NCBI GenBank assembly: GCA_943736015.1
Contig: OX031063.1
Location: 41,742,672 to 41,806,671, forward strand
DNA from: Tridacna crocea
Lineage: Eukaryota > Mollusca > Bivalvia > Cardiida > Cardiidae
Reading direction: 5' to 3'
DNA length: 64,000 bases
The notes below the pieces were generated by a model, which worked only from the letters and a program-made list of their open reading frames with translations, did no database searches and had not been told where the DNA came from. Positions 44,701 through 53,159 of this stretch are shown here, one piece after another; the first letter of the stretch is position 1; each line of letters begins with the position of its first letter. Both the position numbers and the translations under genes were made by a program.

Positions 44701-46881
44701 ACAGGAAAGGCGCCAAAAAATGTCGTAAAGAAAATTTGTTTCAACCGGCTACTGAAGTCTTTACCAATTTAAGGATCATGTGTTTAATAAGCCTCAAAAA
44801 GATTTCCGGCAAACATTACAGGAATACAAGACAAAGCTTGTACACAGCATTTTATACCTTTTCAAAACTGTATCCCGAGTGAACCCTTGATAAACAAATC
44901 TCATCATTTGATACACATTTGACTCAAATTCATAGACTTTTCCTCTTAACCAAATGACAAAATTTTAGACTTGACCAAACTGAAAGCATTTGCAGACAAC
45001 AACATAAACATGACTCAAAAATTGAAGCCTGTCTTTAGAAGAGAAAACAAGAGGGCCAAGATGGCCCTGGATCGCTCACCTGAATTTTTGAGATGACCAT
45101 AGTCTATTTTTTTTTTTTGAGGTATTGAAACATTGGAACCAAATTTATAATTTTGCCAAGCAATTTTCAAAAGGTCACCTGTAAAAGTCATTTCGAAATC
45201 TGACCATCAGTTTCAAAAAGAAGAATTTTTAAGAATTCTTCATTTCTGTATAAGAGCAAGTAGCCCCCTTCCACGAGAGCCATGTTTCTCGATGGATCAA
45301 AATTTACCAACAAGTTTTGAAAAGGGTCACCCAAGGAACATCTCTCTGAAATTATTTCAAAATCTGACCAGGGGTTTCAGCGAAGAGAGAATTTTAAAGA
45401 ATTTCATCATGTCCGTATAGTGCAAGTACCCCCCAATCACAAGAGCCATGTTTCTTGACAGATCAAAATTATATGTACAGCTTTTGGAAAGGGTCACCCA
45501 AGGAACATCTCTGTCAGATTATTTTAAAATCTGACCACGGGTTTCAGAGAAGAAGAATTTTCAAGAATTTCTTCATTTCCATATAGAGCAAGTAGCCCCC
45601 ATTCACTAGAGCCATGTTTCTTGGCCAATCAAAATTTCACGAACAATTTTAGTAAAGGGTCACCCAAGGAACATCTCTGTGAAATTATTTCAAAAACTGT
45701 CCAGCCATTTCAGAGAAGAAGAATTTTCAAGAATTTCTTCATTTCTGTATAGTGCAAGTAGCCCCCATTCACCAGAGCCATGTTTCTTGACCAATCAAAA
45801 TTTCGCGAACAATTTTTGAAAAGGGTCACCCAAGGAACAAGTCTGTGAAATTATTTCAAAATCTAACCAGCTGTTTCAGAGAAGAAGAATTTTTAAGAAT
45901 TTCTTCATTTCTGTATAGTGCAAGAAGCCCCCATTCACCAGAGCCATGTTTCTTGACCAATCAAAATTTCATGAACAATTTTTTAAAAGGGTCACCCAAG
46001 GAACAACTCTGTGAAATTATTTCAAAATCTGACCAGCGCTTTCAGAGAAGAAGATTTTTTAAGAATTTCTTCATTTCTGTATAGTGCAAGAAGCCCCCAT
46101 TCACCAGAGCCACAATTTTTGACGGATCAAAATTTCACGAACAATTTTTGAAAAGGGTCACCCAAGGAACATATCTGTGAAATTATTACAAAATCCGACC
46201 AGCGGTTTCAGAGGAGAAGATTTTTTAAGAATTCCTTCATTTCTGTATAGTGCAAGAAGCCCCCATTCAGAGCCACAATTTTTGACGAATCAAAATTTCA
46301 CGAACAATTTTTGAAAAGGGTCACCCAAGGAACATATCTGTGAAATTATTTCAAAATCCGACCAGCGGTTTCAGAGGAGAAGATTTTTAAAGAATTTGCT
46401 AAAAAATTCCATTTGGTTGCCATGGCAACCAGAGTTTTTGATGGAATCAAATTCTGTGAACAATTTTTAAAGAGGACCTCCGAAGGAACATTTCTGCCAA
46501 GTTTGGTCCAAATCCGCCCAGCGGTTTAGGAGGAGTTGATGTTTAAAGAATTGTTGACGACGCACGACGGACACCGGATGATCCTAAAAGCTCCCCTTGA
46601 GCACGTTGTGCTCAGGTGAGCTAAAAACATTGTGGGAAAAGGAGAGCATTTTCTCCTTTTCCCACGATGTTTTCAAAGACTTCTTCCTCTGGATTGGCCA
46701 AACCAGGGGCTATTTGGTATAGGGTAAAAATGAACAAGTCTAAAATGCTGACATCTTGTATAGACTTCAAGATCACATTTCAATACCTGCGTATATCAAG
46801 GTCTTCTGCTGCCTCATATTTAATGCTTTTGAGGATGCTCTTAAGTTTTCTTGCATTGTTCCGTACATCTCCTGTGGCCAT
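26641..46881 (-). CDS. CEP44: Centrosomal protein CEP44-like, complete CDS
   Basis: Eleven exons on the - strand join in phase: 46881-46787, 44100-43953, 43401-43240, 41384-41339, 35330-35181, 34380-34096, 33460-33348, 30996-30811, 29054-28949, 28230-27975, 26710-26641; 538 aa. The N-terminus MATGDVRNNARKLKSILKSI, then LPIYHYAFTVYS, DARFMEVVYK and GFAERKIIMCTEI, follows the CEP44 N-terminal domain, a calponin-homology-like fold that binds microtubules and is needed for centriole-to-centrosome conversion in vertebrates. The middle is Ser/Pro/Gln-rich linker. Exon 8 is a coiled coil (DLKQQFTDVV ... LENKVQQQFENLKAQI). The end is LKDQPELSSLRNGVE-stop. It is longer than vertebrate CEP44 (about 390 aa), mostly from the linker. 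Start context GAGATGG is good. Introns total about 18.6 kb and are full of repeats. Confidence 0.92.
26711..27728 (-). other. CEP44 last intron, repeats only
   Basis: 26746-26808 is a solo pair of family A ends with the middle deleted. 27355-27420 has GGGGGGGTATACTGGAATC followed by a (CTGT)n run. 27085-27175 repeats CTTGTATGACMTACAKATCT twice. Confidence 0.5.
27729..27955 (+). repeat. Family A element
   Basis: Hairpin 27838-27895; right end GGGAAAGGGTTAA. It abuts the CEP44 exon 10 donor within 20 bp. Confidence 0.82.
27975..30996 (-). CDS. CEP44: CEP44 exons 8-10, coiled coil and following segment
   Basis: Exons 30996-30811 (coiled coil), 29054-28949 (VDSISKVPLQSNKTMERDLS) and 28230-27975 (STQLKFLADPRVKNLSKEPV ... 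FLDAASRIEKM). Confidence 0.85.
28281..28660 (-). repeat. Family F TTAA-type MITE (second copy)
   Basis: Starts CGTAGTAGACCCGTAATAGA and ends near GGGTTTACCACCTTAA. It is the reverse complement, with divergence, of the copy at 36917-37284. Confidence 0.65.
29105..29200 (+). repeat. tRNA-like SINE head
   Basis: CCTGGTAGTTCAGTCGGTGA followed by GGTCATGGGTTGGGTCCC, which resemble A and B box spacing of a tRNA-derived SINE. Not a functional tRNA: no cloverleaf closes. Confidence 0.4.
29200..29428 (-). repeat. Family A element
   Basis: 229 bp with TTAA ends; hairpin variant ACAATGCTGGTAACCAGCAT. Confidence 0.88.
29628..29775 (+). repeat. Family A element with hairpin deleted
   Basis: TTAACCCTTTCCCACACAAG and GTTAA ends remain; the palindrome is gone. 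Confidence 0.6.
29905..30115 (-). repeat. Family A element (shortened arm)
   Basis: AGCATTGTGGGAAAAATGCTGGTAACC: about 12 bp of the left arm are missing. Confidence 0.7.
30238..30455. repeat. Family C MITE (degraded)
   Basis: GACATTTCCTAAAGTGTCAT and TACGCAAATGTTCGAATGTC are the inverted halves. Confidence 0.65.
30512..30738 (-). repeat. Family A element
   Basis: TTAAGCATTACCACATGATC to GGTAAAGGGTTAA; hairpin perfect to 24 bp per arm. Confidence 0.9.
31215..32575 (+). mobile_element. Helitron-like non-autonomous element with 156-bp tandem core
   Basis: ATTCAAGTATGAAAAA starts at 31301, 31457, 31613, 31769, 31925, 32081 and 32237: seven units of exactly 156 bp. The 5' end carries CAAGAGCGGCAAATTGTCGC and ACGCCCGTC; the 3' end has TTCAACGGGCGTATAATG. 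A ~95 bp foreign segment interrupts the last unit at about 32349-32443. This layout (short ends, ~160 bp core array) is that of bivalve pearl/CvA elements (established for other bivalves; assignment here is inference). Lies in a CEP44 intron. Confidence 0.75.
32576..33300 (-). other. CEP44 intron, AT-rich, nothing recognised
   Basis: Poly-T runs near 32706 and 32760; no repeat family or exon identified. Confidence 0.4.
33348..35330 (-). CDS. CEP44: CEP44 exons 5-7, linker region
   Basis: Exons 35330-35181, 34380-34096 and 33460-33348. Exon 6 holds a ~37-residue internal duplication: RISPEFITMRSS, then TCENVSQI / TCENASQI appear twice. Low-complexity, polar, likely disordered. Confidence 0.8.
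33650..34045. repeat. Two adjacent family B MITE copies
   Basis: A 5'-shortened copy (33650-33822) runs into a longer one (33825-34042) with ATGCTCTGTGAAAGAGGGGC ... CCCTTTTGCAAGAGCATGGC. Both share GTTAGACATTGG / GATCCATAATTAT blocks. Confidence 0.65.
34453..34682 (+). repeat. Family A element
   Basis: TTAACTCTTTAGCAAACGAC to GGCTATAGTTAA; hairpin intact. Confidence 0.88.
34980..35120 (-). repeat. SINE-like remnant
   Basis: Reverse-strand sequence similar to the SINE head at 29105 (GCTGTGTAGCACAGTCAGTA read on -). Weak. Confidence 0.3.
35349..35687 (+). repeat. Two family A elements back to back
   Basis: 35349-35460 is a 3'-truncated reverse copy (CTGCTGGCAACCAGCA loop). 35474-35687 is a forward copy whose hairpin has collapsed to AAATGCTAAAAACCC. 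Confidence 0.65.
36236..37587 (+). mobile_element. Helitron-like element (5' truncated) with nested TTAA element
   Basis: Same family as 45049-46622: unit text AAATCTGACCAGYNGTTTCA, AGCCCCCATTCACCAGAGCC, GGGTCACCCAAGGAACATC repeats four to five times. The 3' end is GCATGACGGATGACAGACACC ... CTTGAGCATGTTGTGCTCAG. Interrupted at 36917-37284 by a family F MITE. Confidence 0.75.
36914..37288 (+). repeat. Family F MITE with TTAA target duplication
   Basis: Left TTAAG then GTAGTGGACCCGTAATA; right TATTACGGGTCCACTAC then GTTAAG. Removing it restores the host unit GGTCACTTAAGGAACATC. The TTAA target is typical of piggyBac-type transposases; no ORF present. Confidence 0.85.
37707..37926 (+). repeat. 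Family A element, shortened loop
   Basis: TTAACTCATTACCAGACCAG left. The hairpin tip reads GGAGAAAATGCATTTTTTTC, losing the CTGGTTACCAG loop. Confidence 0.82.
37876..38123 (+). repeat. Tandem duplication, ~130 bp unit
   Basis: The right end of the family A copy plus flank (CTTTCTCARGGTAGTC ... GTATCTTTGCTWTCCAAAC) occurs twice in a row, from 37880 and 38010, nearly identical. Recent. Confidence 0.85.
38513..38632. repeat. Short minisatellite, ~17-18 bp units
   Basis: TTGGGTACGTTTTGACTCCA and variants about seven times. Creates an open frame 38497-38853 (+) that is not judged a gene. Confidence 0.8.
38952..39183. repeat. MITE with ~22 bp terminal inverted repeats
   Basis: GGCATAATACCGTAAAACGC at the left and GCGTTTTACGGTATTATGCC at the right, 232 bp total. 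No coding. Separate family from A-F. Confidence 0.85.
39184..41100 (-). other. CEP44 intron, decayed repeats
   Basis: 39955-40140 is an old family A copy (ACATTATGGGGAAAAGG). 40380-40700 has two diverged units of another array (GTTACCTACC, CAAGTTTGAAGTAAACATCT). No exon seen. Confidence 0.4.
41339..41384 (-). CDS. CEP44: CEP44 exon 4 (46 nt)
   Basis: Encodes TGTRPKTAAETKSHS. Two acceptors 4 nt apart exist (TTTGCAG/ACAG/GTAC); only the first keeps the downstream frame open through exon 5. Confidence 0.75.
41819..43113 (+). mobile_element. Helitron-like (pearl-like) element with ~157-bp core and GACG microsatellite
   Basis: 5' end CAAGAGCTTCGCAAAGCGGC and TATACGCCCGAAGGGG. AGTTATGGCCTGGACAAAAA recurs at about 42209, 42367, 42525, 42682 and 42838. 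The (GACGGACA)n microsatellite at 43035-43078 precedes a 3' end ACCCTTCGGGCGTATA that pairs with the 5' CGCCCGAAGGG. Parts in order match published pearl elements: end, core array, microsatellite, end. Confidence 0.8.
43240..44100 (-). CDS. CEP44: CEP44 exons 2-3, end of N-terminal domain
   Basis: Exons 44100-43953 (SLTEGSATVYLPIYHYAF ... FMEVVYK) and 43401-43240 (ILRDVFSYKPPITKDQFF ... KRKHAELNPGPSKTAMK). Phase 0 between them. This is the best conserved part and fixes the gene identity. Confidence 0.92.
43441..43644 (+). repeat. Family A element, one hairpin arm lost
   Basis: TTAA ends perfect; about 25 bp around the loop deleted (CACTGTGGGAAATTTTCTCC). Confidence 0.85.
44946..46728 (+). 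repeat. Family A element split by a Helitron-like insertion
   Basis: Left part 44946-45049 ends AGAAGAGAAAA. The right part resumes at about 46623 with AAAACATTGTGGGAAAAGG and runs to GGTATAGGGTAAA. Joining them gives a normal family A order. Confidence 0.85.
45049..46622 (+). mobile_element. Helitron-like element with ~166-bp tandem core
   Basis: 5' end CAAGAGGGCCAAGATGGCCC (hairpin) and TCGCTCACCTGA; 3' end CTTGAGCACGTTGTGCTCAG and GTGAGCT. GGGTCACCCAAGGAACA recurs at 45323, 45491, 45658, 45823, 45989, 46155 and 46318 (163-168 bp apart). The 3' GCTCAGGTGAGCT is complementary to the 5' end text AGCTCACCTGA-like. No ORF, so non-autonomous. Confidence 0.82.
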
Positions 46882-46886
46882 CTCTG
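46787..46886 (-). CDS. CEP44: CEP44 first coding exon
   Basis: ATG at 46881-46879, donor CGCAG/GTATTG. Acceptor TTTACTAG lies only 5 nt before the ATG, so a separate upstream 5' UTR exon must exist. Confidence 0.88.
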
Positions 46887-47327
46887 CTAGTAAAATAATG
46901 ATTAAATATAGTTATGTAATAAAAAATAAATGGGAATATCCCCTAAACCTTTACAAAACCATCCAAAATCTAGATGGTTTGAGAAAGAAGGCTCTTAGAA
47001 TCTTGTAGGAAAAGGAGAAAACTGAGGTGACTAACAATTTCTTCTTTTTTGTTTGACACCAGTCCTTCTGCCAGTGAAAACACAAAACTGATCATCTGAT
47101 TAAAATGTTATTTGTTGTCTGAAGATCCAATCAAACTGGACCTATCAAAAATTTTGTTGTTTGGTAAAGAGTTATTATACTTACAGGTATGTTCAGAAAA
47201 TGGTAAATTCAAAGCTAAAATTTCATAGGATAAATCAATATTTTTTGCTGAAATCTCTTTGATATTTGTTGGTTTTTTTCTTTTTAAAAATACGATTTCA
47301 TGATAATCAGTAGATGTGAAGTGGTTA

Positions 47328-47557
47328 TCTAACTCTTTACCACATGACAAAATTTTAGACTTATCCAAATTCAAAATATTTGCAGACGACAATTAAGATT
47401 GGGCTCAACTGATAGATCTTGTCTTTGACAGGGTAGAAAACATTGTGGGAAAAGGAGAAAATGCTGGTTACCAGCATTTTCTCCTTTTCCCACAATGTTT
47501 TCAAAAGGCTTCTTTCTAAGGGTCATTAAAAATCAGGATAGTGTGGTAAAGAGTTAA
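47328..47557 (+). repeat. Family A element
   Basis: Full length; hairpin with 28-bp perfect arms at 47438-47503. Confidence 0.9.
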
Positions 47558-47579
47558 CAATCTTTTGAACTAATCCATT

Positions 47580-47828
47580 AATCATTGTTAAAAAAGAGCT
47601 TAATGTATCTGCATGAAAATAACAGTATAGGTTGAGGTCAGCGTGCAGTTCATGCAGGCTGACCTGGGCCAGAACTTTGTGCTCAGGTTAATTTTGTACA
47701 TGTCAAAGTATCAGTCTATCTCCAGATCCAGTTGGTTTTCAGACAAAATGGATTTTTTTTTTATCCATAATTATATGATGATGTGCTTGGCTAAACCACT
47801 AAACCCCCTTTTGCCAGAGCATGACTCA
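47580..47828. repeat. Family B MITE
   Basis: GAGCTTAATGTATCTGCATG, hairpin GGTCAGCGTGCAG/CATGCAGGCTGACC, GATCCATAATTAT-like stretch and CCCCTTTTGCCAGAGCATGA end. Confidence 0.75.
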
Positions 47829-48356
47829 TAAACTGGTTATTGCGTATAGAAAAGGCGTAAAAAATAGCTAAGCTATTAATGTTAAGTTTGAGAGGTTTCA
47901 ATTTTTCAAGTTATAATACAACATATACAAACACTTCAAGTTATAATACAACATATACAAACAGATATGTCTTATCTCAGAAAAATTTATGGTAGTTTCT
48001 GTGCCAAACAAGTTTCACAAATAAGACATATGGTAATTCGTTTGGAGGCTTCTGCAATAATAAATCGAGGATATTGGACTGGTAGACCGTGAGATTACAA
48101 ATCTGTCACTAGAATGGGGTGTGATGTGGTTTGACTCTGGTCAAATTGTAAATAATAGGAAAGTGTATCACTAGGGTCATTATTATAGCCCCCACCTTAA
48201 AGAAAGCTAGATCAGATTGCTGCATATCAAGATCAGACTGCACGTTCTGTAACCTGTACAGAAAATTATCACTGCAATGCTATCAAACAGCAGCTTATAA
48301 ACTTGTGTTTTAAAATGTCTGTAAAGAATACACATTTTTTACTGTCATTAAACCTT

Positions 48357-48585
48357 TTAACCCTTTACCCCATAAGGCATTTCTATTGTATCTCTAATTG
48401 ACCCTAAATAACAGCTTAGATGAAGCTGTTCCTTATGTGTATATGACACCTTTTGATAGCATAGAAAACATTGTGGCAAAAGGTGAAATTGCTCGTCACG
48501 AGCAATTTCACCTTTTGCCACAATGTTTTCCAAAGGCTCCAACAAGCAATGTGTTGAAATGAGTATCTATGGAGTAAAGGGTTAA
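48357..48585 (-). repeat. Family A subfamily with GCTCGTCACGAGC loop
   Basis: TTAACCCTTTACCCCATAAG to GGAGTAAAGGGTTAA. The hairpin arms read ATTGTGGCAAAAGGTGAAAT (not GGGAAAAGGAGAAAAT), with compensating changes on both arms. The flanking blocks differ from the main subfamily. Confidence 0.88.
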
Positions 48586-49659
48586 AAGGATAACATAGAA
48601 CAAGGTAAGCGTTTTTATCTTTAATAATAAACTCATGAAAATGATAATTCCAAGTCACACTGAACTCGTGATATGTAAGCTACTGCAATCGTTTATATTG
48701 CAATGAGTCTCTCTGTACCCATCAATATTCGACTTGTATCTGCAAATGAAAATTAATTTTGATAAAAAAGAATGCATTTTTTTTCCCTTATTATCATGGA
48801 CTGAAGAATTTTGGATCTTTTGGAAAATGTTTGTTGCAAAAAAAGGAACTTTCTTGATTCCTGATTTCCTGATTAGCCATTAAATTTACGGTTACCTCAT
48901 CTAAGATGAGAAAGGATCAGTACTGGAATATCTGTTATCAAACACTAAACCCAATAGGGTTGCAATCAAGCACAAGAGCATTGAACATTATGGGAAAAAA
49001 AAACTCTCATGGCAAGAGTTTTCTCCTTTTTCCACATTGTTTTTTTTAAGTTACTTTCTTCAGGGTCATAAATACTAAAAAGTCATAAAAACTAGAGTAA
49101 AGCATAACAGTAAATTCTGTTTTTGTCTGATGATGATAATCCTTCAACAAGGTATTACTTCCTCCCTGACCTTTTTCGTGCCTCCCAGCCCTTTTGCTTG
49201 GTCTAGAAAAATCATTATAGTGCATTGGATTTTCTGACAAAAGAAAATCATTTCATAAACAAATCAAGCTTATCAGCTCATCAGAAAGACTTAAAAAAAC
49301 TGTCATCCTGTGAAATCCATATAAAATTTAGGATTTTTCTATGTCCACCGAAAAAAGTTGTCGTTTCAGATGACAGTATTGGCGCTTCCTGAAACTCTTT
49401 ACACTTTGTTATCAGGAATTTCTACACTCCTTAGAATACTCTGAATTTAAGCTTTTGAAAAAGAGGGAGAAAAATTAGACAACACATATTTTTCATTAAT
49501 CGAAAACTCGGGTTAAGTTTATTTCGAATCGGGTCGAGTTTCCTTGGGGTCGAGTCAACTCCGCTGAGCCGTCTGTCCGAATCTTCTTCCGTTCTTTGGC
49601 ACACCTTGCAGATATTTTATTGAATGAAAAACTTTTCTTCAAGTGAACAGTTGAAATAT

Positions 49660-49830
49660 AATTCGCAAATAATACCTGTCTTACCTGTCACTGCTAGAAA
49701 ACTCACCTGAATTCATCTATTTGACACTTGTTGTAGCCCGCAAATCGCGTTTAACTGGTAGCCTGCCTTCGAGAACACGTATCGATCGGACGGAAAAATT
49801 GAACAAGTACCAGCAGTTTAGCGGATATCC
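49660..49830 (-). other. Candidate CEP44 5' UTR exon and promoter region
   Basis: On the - strand two donors are close: GAATTCAG/GTGAGT (at about 49706) and GTGACAG/GTAAGA (at about 49685). Sequence upstream (49730-49830) is richer in CG dinucleotides than surrounding DNA. Either donor could splice to the acceptor at 46886. Not proven. Confidence 0.35.
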
Positions 49831-50740
49831 GATACAATCTAAAACTCAGGCTTCCGGCATTCTTGTGGGTCGGCATTAGAAATCTATTTAAAGTTTTTGG
49901 TAAAAGGAAAATTCTACGAGTTGAAAGCAAAATGAAAATAAAAAGAATATAAAACGGTTAAAAAGCTATATGATAGTTTGAAACTATCTTAAAGTAAAAA
50001 TAAATCTAAAACTCATCATATTTCAGGTATTTTCCCGATTGTCGAAAGAGGTCATGTAGAGTGGTATATTTCTGCCAAGAGACGCGAGGTAACTTTCATT
50101 ATAAGTTTAGAAAAGTACCGCGATAAACCAAAGTTTCTTGGAAATTTCATCTAGGGAGTGAAAAGTTTCCTGACAAAATATCAAGATAATCTTAGATACA
50201 TTGATCACAAGATATTTTTTCATAAAATTTTGAAATTTTTGTGCACGAAGCTGACATTCGAGATAAACTTATCGTGATAGTTCCACCCGTTTCTCGATAT
50301 CTGTAATTAGAAAATTCACCGTTTGGAGAAACTTAGTATTTTTTTTTTAAAAAATCGAAATATTAACTGTTGTAGCATAAGTGGTAAAATTTGACTACAC
50401 CCGAAATGACAAGAAGTCTGTTAAACGCAACGAAGCCTCGAAATGCCTCCTACCACCAATTTTGAAAACATTCAGGTAACAGGAGACTTTATAAAGTTGT
50501 ACACAAAATTTTTCCTAACCGTATCTAATTATACAAACCGTGAATGTCAGTAGTGGGCGCAAAGGAAAATAAACTGATCATATTTAGAAAAAAATCGCGA
50601 TATTTTTGTCATGAAACCTTCAAGTTTATACATAGATCTATATAGTTTATATTTCCAGGGAAGTTCGTTTTATCACGATACTTCCCTTAAGTTTTTATGA
50701 TAGTTTTCGCAAATCTTGTGCCAGAAATATGCCACCATAG
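49831..50740. other. Intergenic, no gene or repeat recognised
   Basis: AT-rich, no exon borders with coding sequence on either strand. Confidence 0.4.
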
Positions 50741-50746
50741 TCAACT

Positions 50747-50975
50747 TTAACCCTTTACCGTATGATGCCAACTTTTAAGGACTCTAGGAAAGAAGCCCTT
50801 TGAAAACATTGTGGAAAAAGAAGAAAATGCTGATAGCCAGCATTTTCTCCTTTTCCCACAATGTTTCCTACCCTATCGAAGAAAGACTTCCCTATTTGAG
50901 CCACATTGAAATTGTCGTCTGCAAATGCTCTCATTTACGACTAACCAAAAAGTTTGTCGTCTGGTAAAGGGTTAA
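50747..50975 (-). repeat. Family A element
   Basis: 229 bp, TTAA ends, hairpin with a few changes (GCTGATAGCCAGC loop). Confidence 0.9.
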
Positions 50976-51342
50976 AGAGCTCGTAATTTTGCCGCCGAAA
51001 AACAAAATAATCAAAGTGCTGTGAACCCTATCGTGTTCAGTCGGGCGTTGAGGAAGGAATGCATCGACCTTTGCTGTGGCAAAAGTAAATTTCACAGACA
51101 CATACATGTGCTAATGGTATAGATTACTTGAAGATCAAGCTGCATCGTGCAGTCAGATCTTGATGCATGCTTTCGGTTATTCGTGAGGGGGCTTGTGGCT
51201 AATAAACGGCAAATAGCCTATCAGCGTTATATGTCGCATAATAAATCTGCAATCAAGTAGATCGAAATCAATTCATTATTTTACCATTACCATGCCGAAC
51301 GTGACTAATGCTGATACGTGATTGAAAACCAAGAAGGCCATA

Positions 51343-51590
51343 TTTTTTGGCCTGCAACACGCGAAAAGGGACACTCAGATATCTGTGTAAAGGGACTTCC
51401 TGGATCAGGCTGCGCAGTCTGCGGAACATTACGAGACGACATTCTTCCGTCTTTATTTATTTTTCTGTTTTGCGCATGTCTACTGGAGAACAAAAGCTGA
51501 TGTTGTCGTAAAGTGCCATCTTAGGTCAACCTGCGCGAACTGATCCGAGACGACCGTGACTTTTCGCAGATGTACGAACGCATACATAAG
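51343..51590. repeat. Family C MITE (degraded)
   Basis: GGCCTGCAACACGCGAAAAG at 51350 is perfect; right half lost its terminal inverted repeat. Confidence 0.7.
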
Positions 51591-51633
51591 AAAACAGCCG
51601 GTACTTTGGACGGAATGTTATGCAAGATACTTG

Positions 51634-52027
51634 TTAAGTCTTTACCAAACGACAAAATTCTAGGGGAATGGCCGAATCTAAGTTGTGAGAACTTGTGGCC
51701 AGACCCCTTTGCCAATGTACATTTGTCATTCCATGTATACTAGAAATTGTATTTATGTATTGCTGTTATTGACATGTACATATGTATGGCAATAAAATAT
51801 GTTTAAACTAAACTAAACAAAATTCTAGACTAGTCGAAATTGAAAGCCTTTGCAGACAGCAAAATCAAAGTGACTGAAAATTTGAAAATTATATCAAAAA
51901 GGAGAGAAAACATTGTGGGAAAAGGAGAAAATGCTGGTTACCAGCATTTTCTCCTTTTCCCACAATGTTTTCTAAAGGCTTCATTCTCAGGGCCGTCAAA
52001 AGTCGGCATTGTGTGGTAAAAGGTTAA
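51634..52027 (+). repeat. Family A element interrupted by a LINE-like insertion
   Basis: TTAAGTCTTTACCAAACGAC left; hairpin 51908-51972 perfect; right GGTAAAAGGTTAA. 153 bp of foreign sequence lie at 51664-51816. Confidence 0.88.
51664..51816 (+). mobile_element. 3' tail of a non-LTR retrotransposon (5' truncated)
   Basis: Flanked by a perfect 12 bp target duplication ACAAAATTCTAG (51652-51663 and 51817-51828). It ends with AATAAA followed by an (AAACT)n tail. These are the marks of target-primed reverse transcription. The 153 bp contain no usable ORF, so the LINE clade cannot be named. Confidence 0.8.
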
Positions 52028-52320
52028 AGAAAATCAGACGGTTAGCATGGTGAGGTGTACTGGTCACCGTGATATGAATGATACACTTTGAAAGCGGCGT
52101 TAAGATCAAACAATCACGGGATGGAGCGACGACTTTCTGAACAAAATATCTGGAAACGAGGTCACCTTATACAAATTCTTTTGCATGTTTCGTCTAAATA
52201 TCCTTTACCTGTCATTAGAATGAAGTCAGTCCGTTAAATAGTGCGTATTGATAAGAAGAAATATTTATGATAAATCTGGATATCAAGTGCACTAATATAA
52301 ATGTCCCCAGTATGTTTGAT

Positions 52321-52503
52321 TTAAATCTTTATCATACAAGCCCTGGTTTTTACGACCCTGAGATATAAGTCTTTTGAAAACATTGTGGGAAAAGTAGAAA
52401 ATGCTGGAAACAAATTTCAATTTTAGAGTTACATTTATTTTGTCGTCTGCAAGTGCTTTCAATTTGGACCAGTCTAAAATTTTGTCGTTTGGTAAAGGGT
52501 CTA
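52321..52503 (-). repeat. Family A element, right arm deleted
   Basis: GGAAAAGTAGAAAATGCTGG runs directly into AAACAAATTTCAATT; the second arm is gone. Confidence 0.75.
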
Positions 52504-52645
52504 TCTGTATTTTAGACAAAGGCCAAGTAATGTTCAACACATAACTTTTATAGGTTTCATACGGTTGTGTATATTGTTCATTAGAATGACCCAAATGCAA
52601 GGCCTGAAAGCCAGGCTGGTCTGCCATTTACAATCAAAGATGCGT

Positions 52646-52874
52646 CTTATCCCTCTACCACACAATGACGACTTTTGACGACCCTTGGAAACAAGCCTTT
52701 TGAAAACATTGTGGGAAAAGGAGAAAATGCTGGTAACCAGCATTTTCTCCTTTTCCCACAATGTTTTCTATCCCATCAATAAACAATTGCACCATTTGAG
52801 CCACACTGAAATTGTCATCTGCAAATGCTTTCAATTCGATAAGGGCTAAAATATTGTCATCTGGTAAAAGGTTA
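52646..52874 (-). repeat. Family A element
   Basis: Hairpin perfect over about 30 bp per arm (52704-52765); end TTAAs eroded to TTAT. Lies just past the GPCR stop on the - strand, in or after its 3' UTR. Confidence 0.85.
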
Positions 52875-53159
52875 TGGGGGTATATACAAAACAAAAGAAT
52901 CGATCTCTACATATAATTCAGTCTGGTCTTGGTCTATATCGCCCGCCTCCTTATGAATGTTTTTATTCATGACAGTTATTTCATACTGTTCGCTTATAGA
53001 ATTTCTGCTATCACCGGTAAATAGAAAAAATCGATTAAAAATCATTTCAGATGGCATCTATTATGTGCAGTAGTTATTCAATTTCGAAAATATTGTAACC
53101 TCAACACAGGTTTTGATTCTAGTTTCGTGTAATTTCTAGCAGACAATGTTAACTCATCA

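Noticed and set aside
45845-46084. Open frame of ~79 codons with repeated FREEEFLRISS
   Set aside because: Translation of the 166-bp Helitron-like core units.
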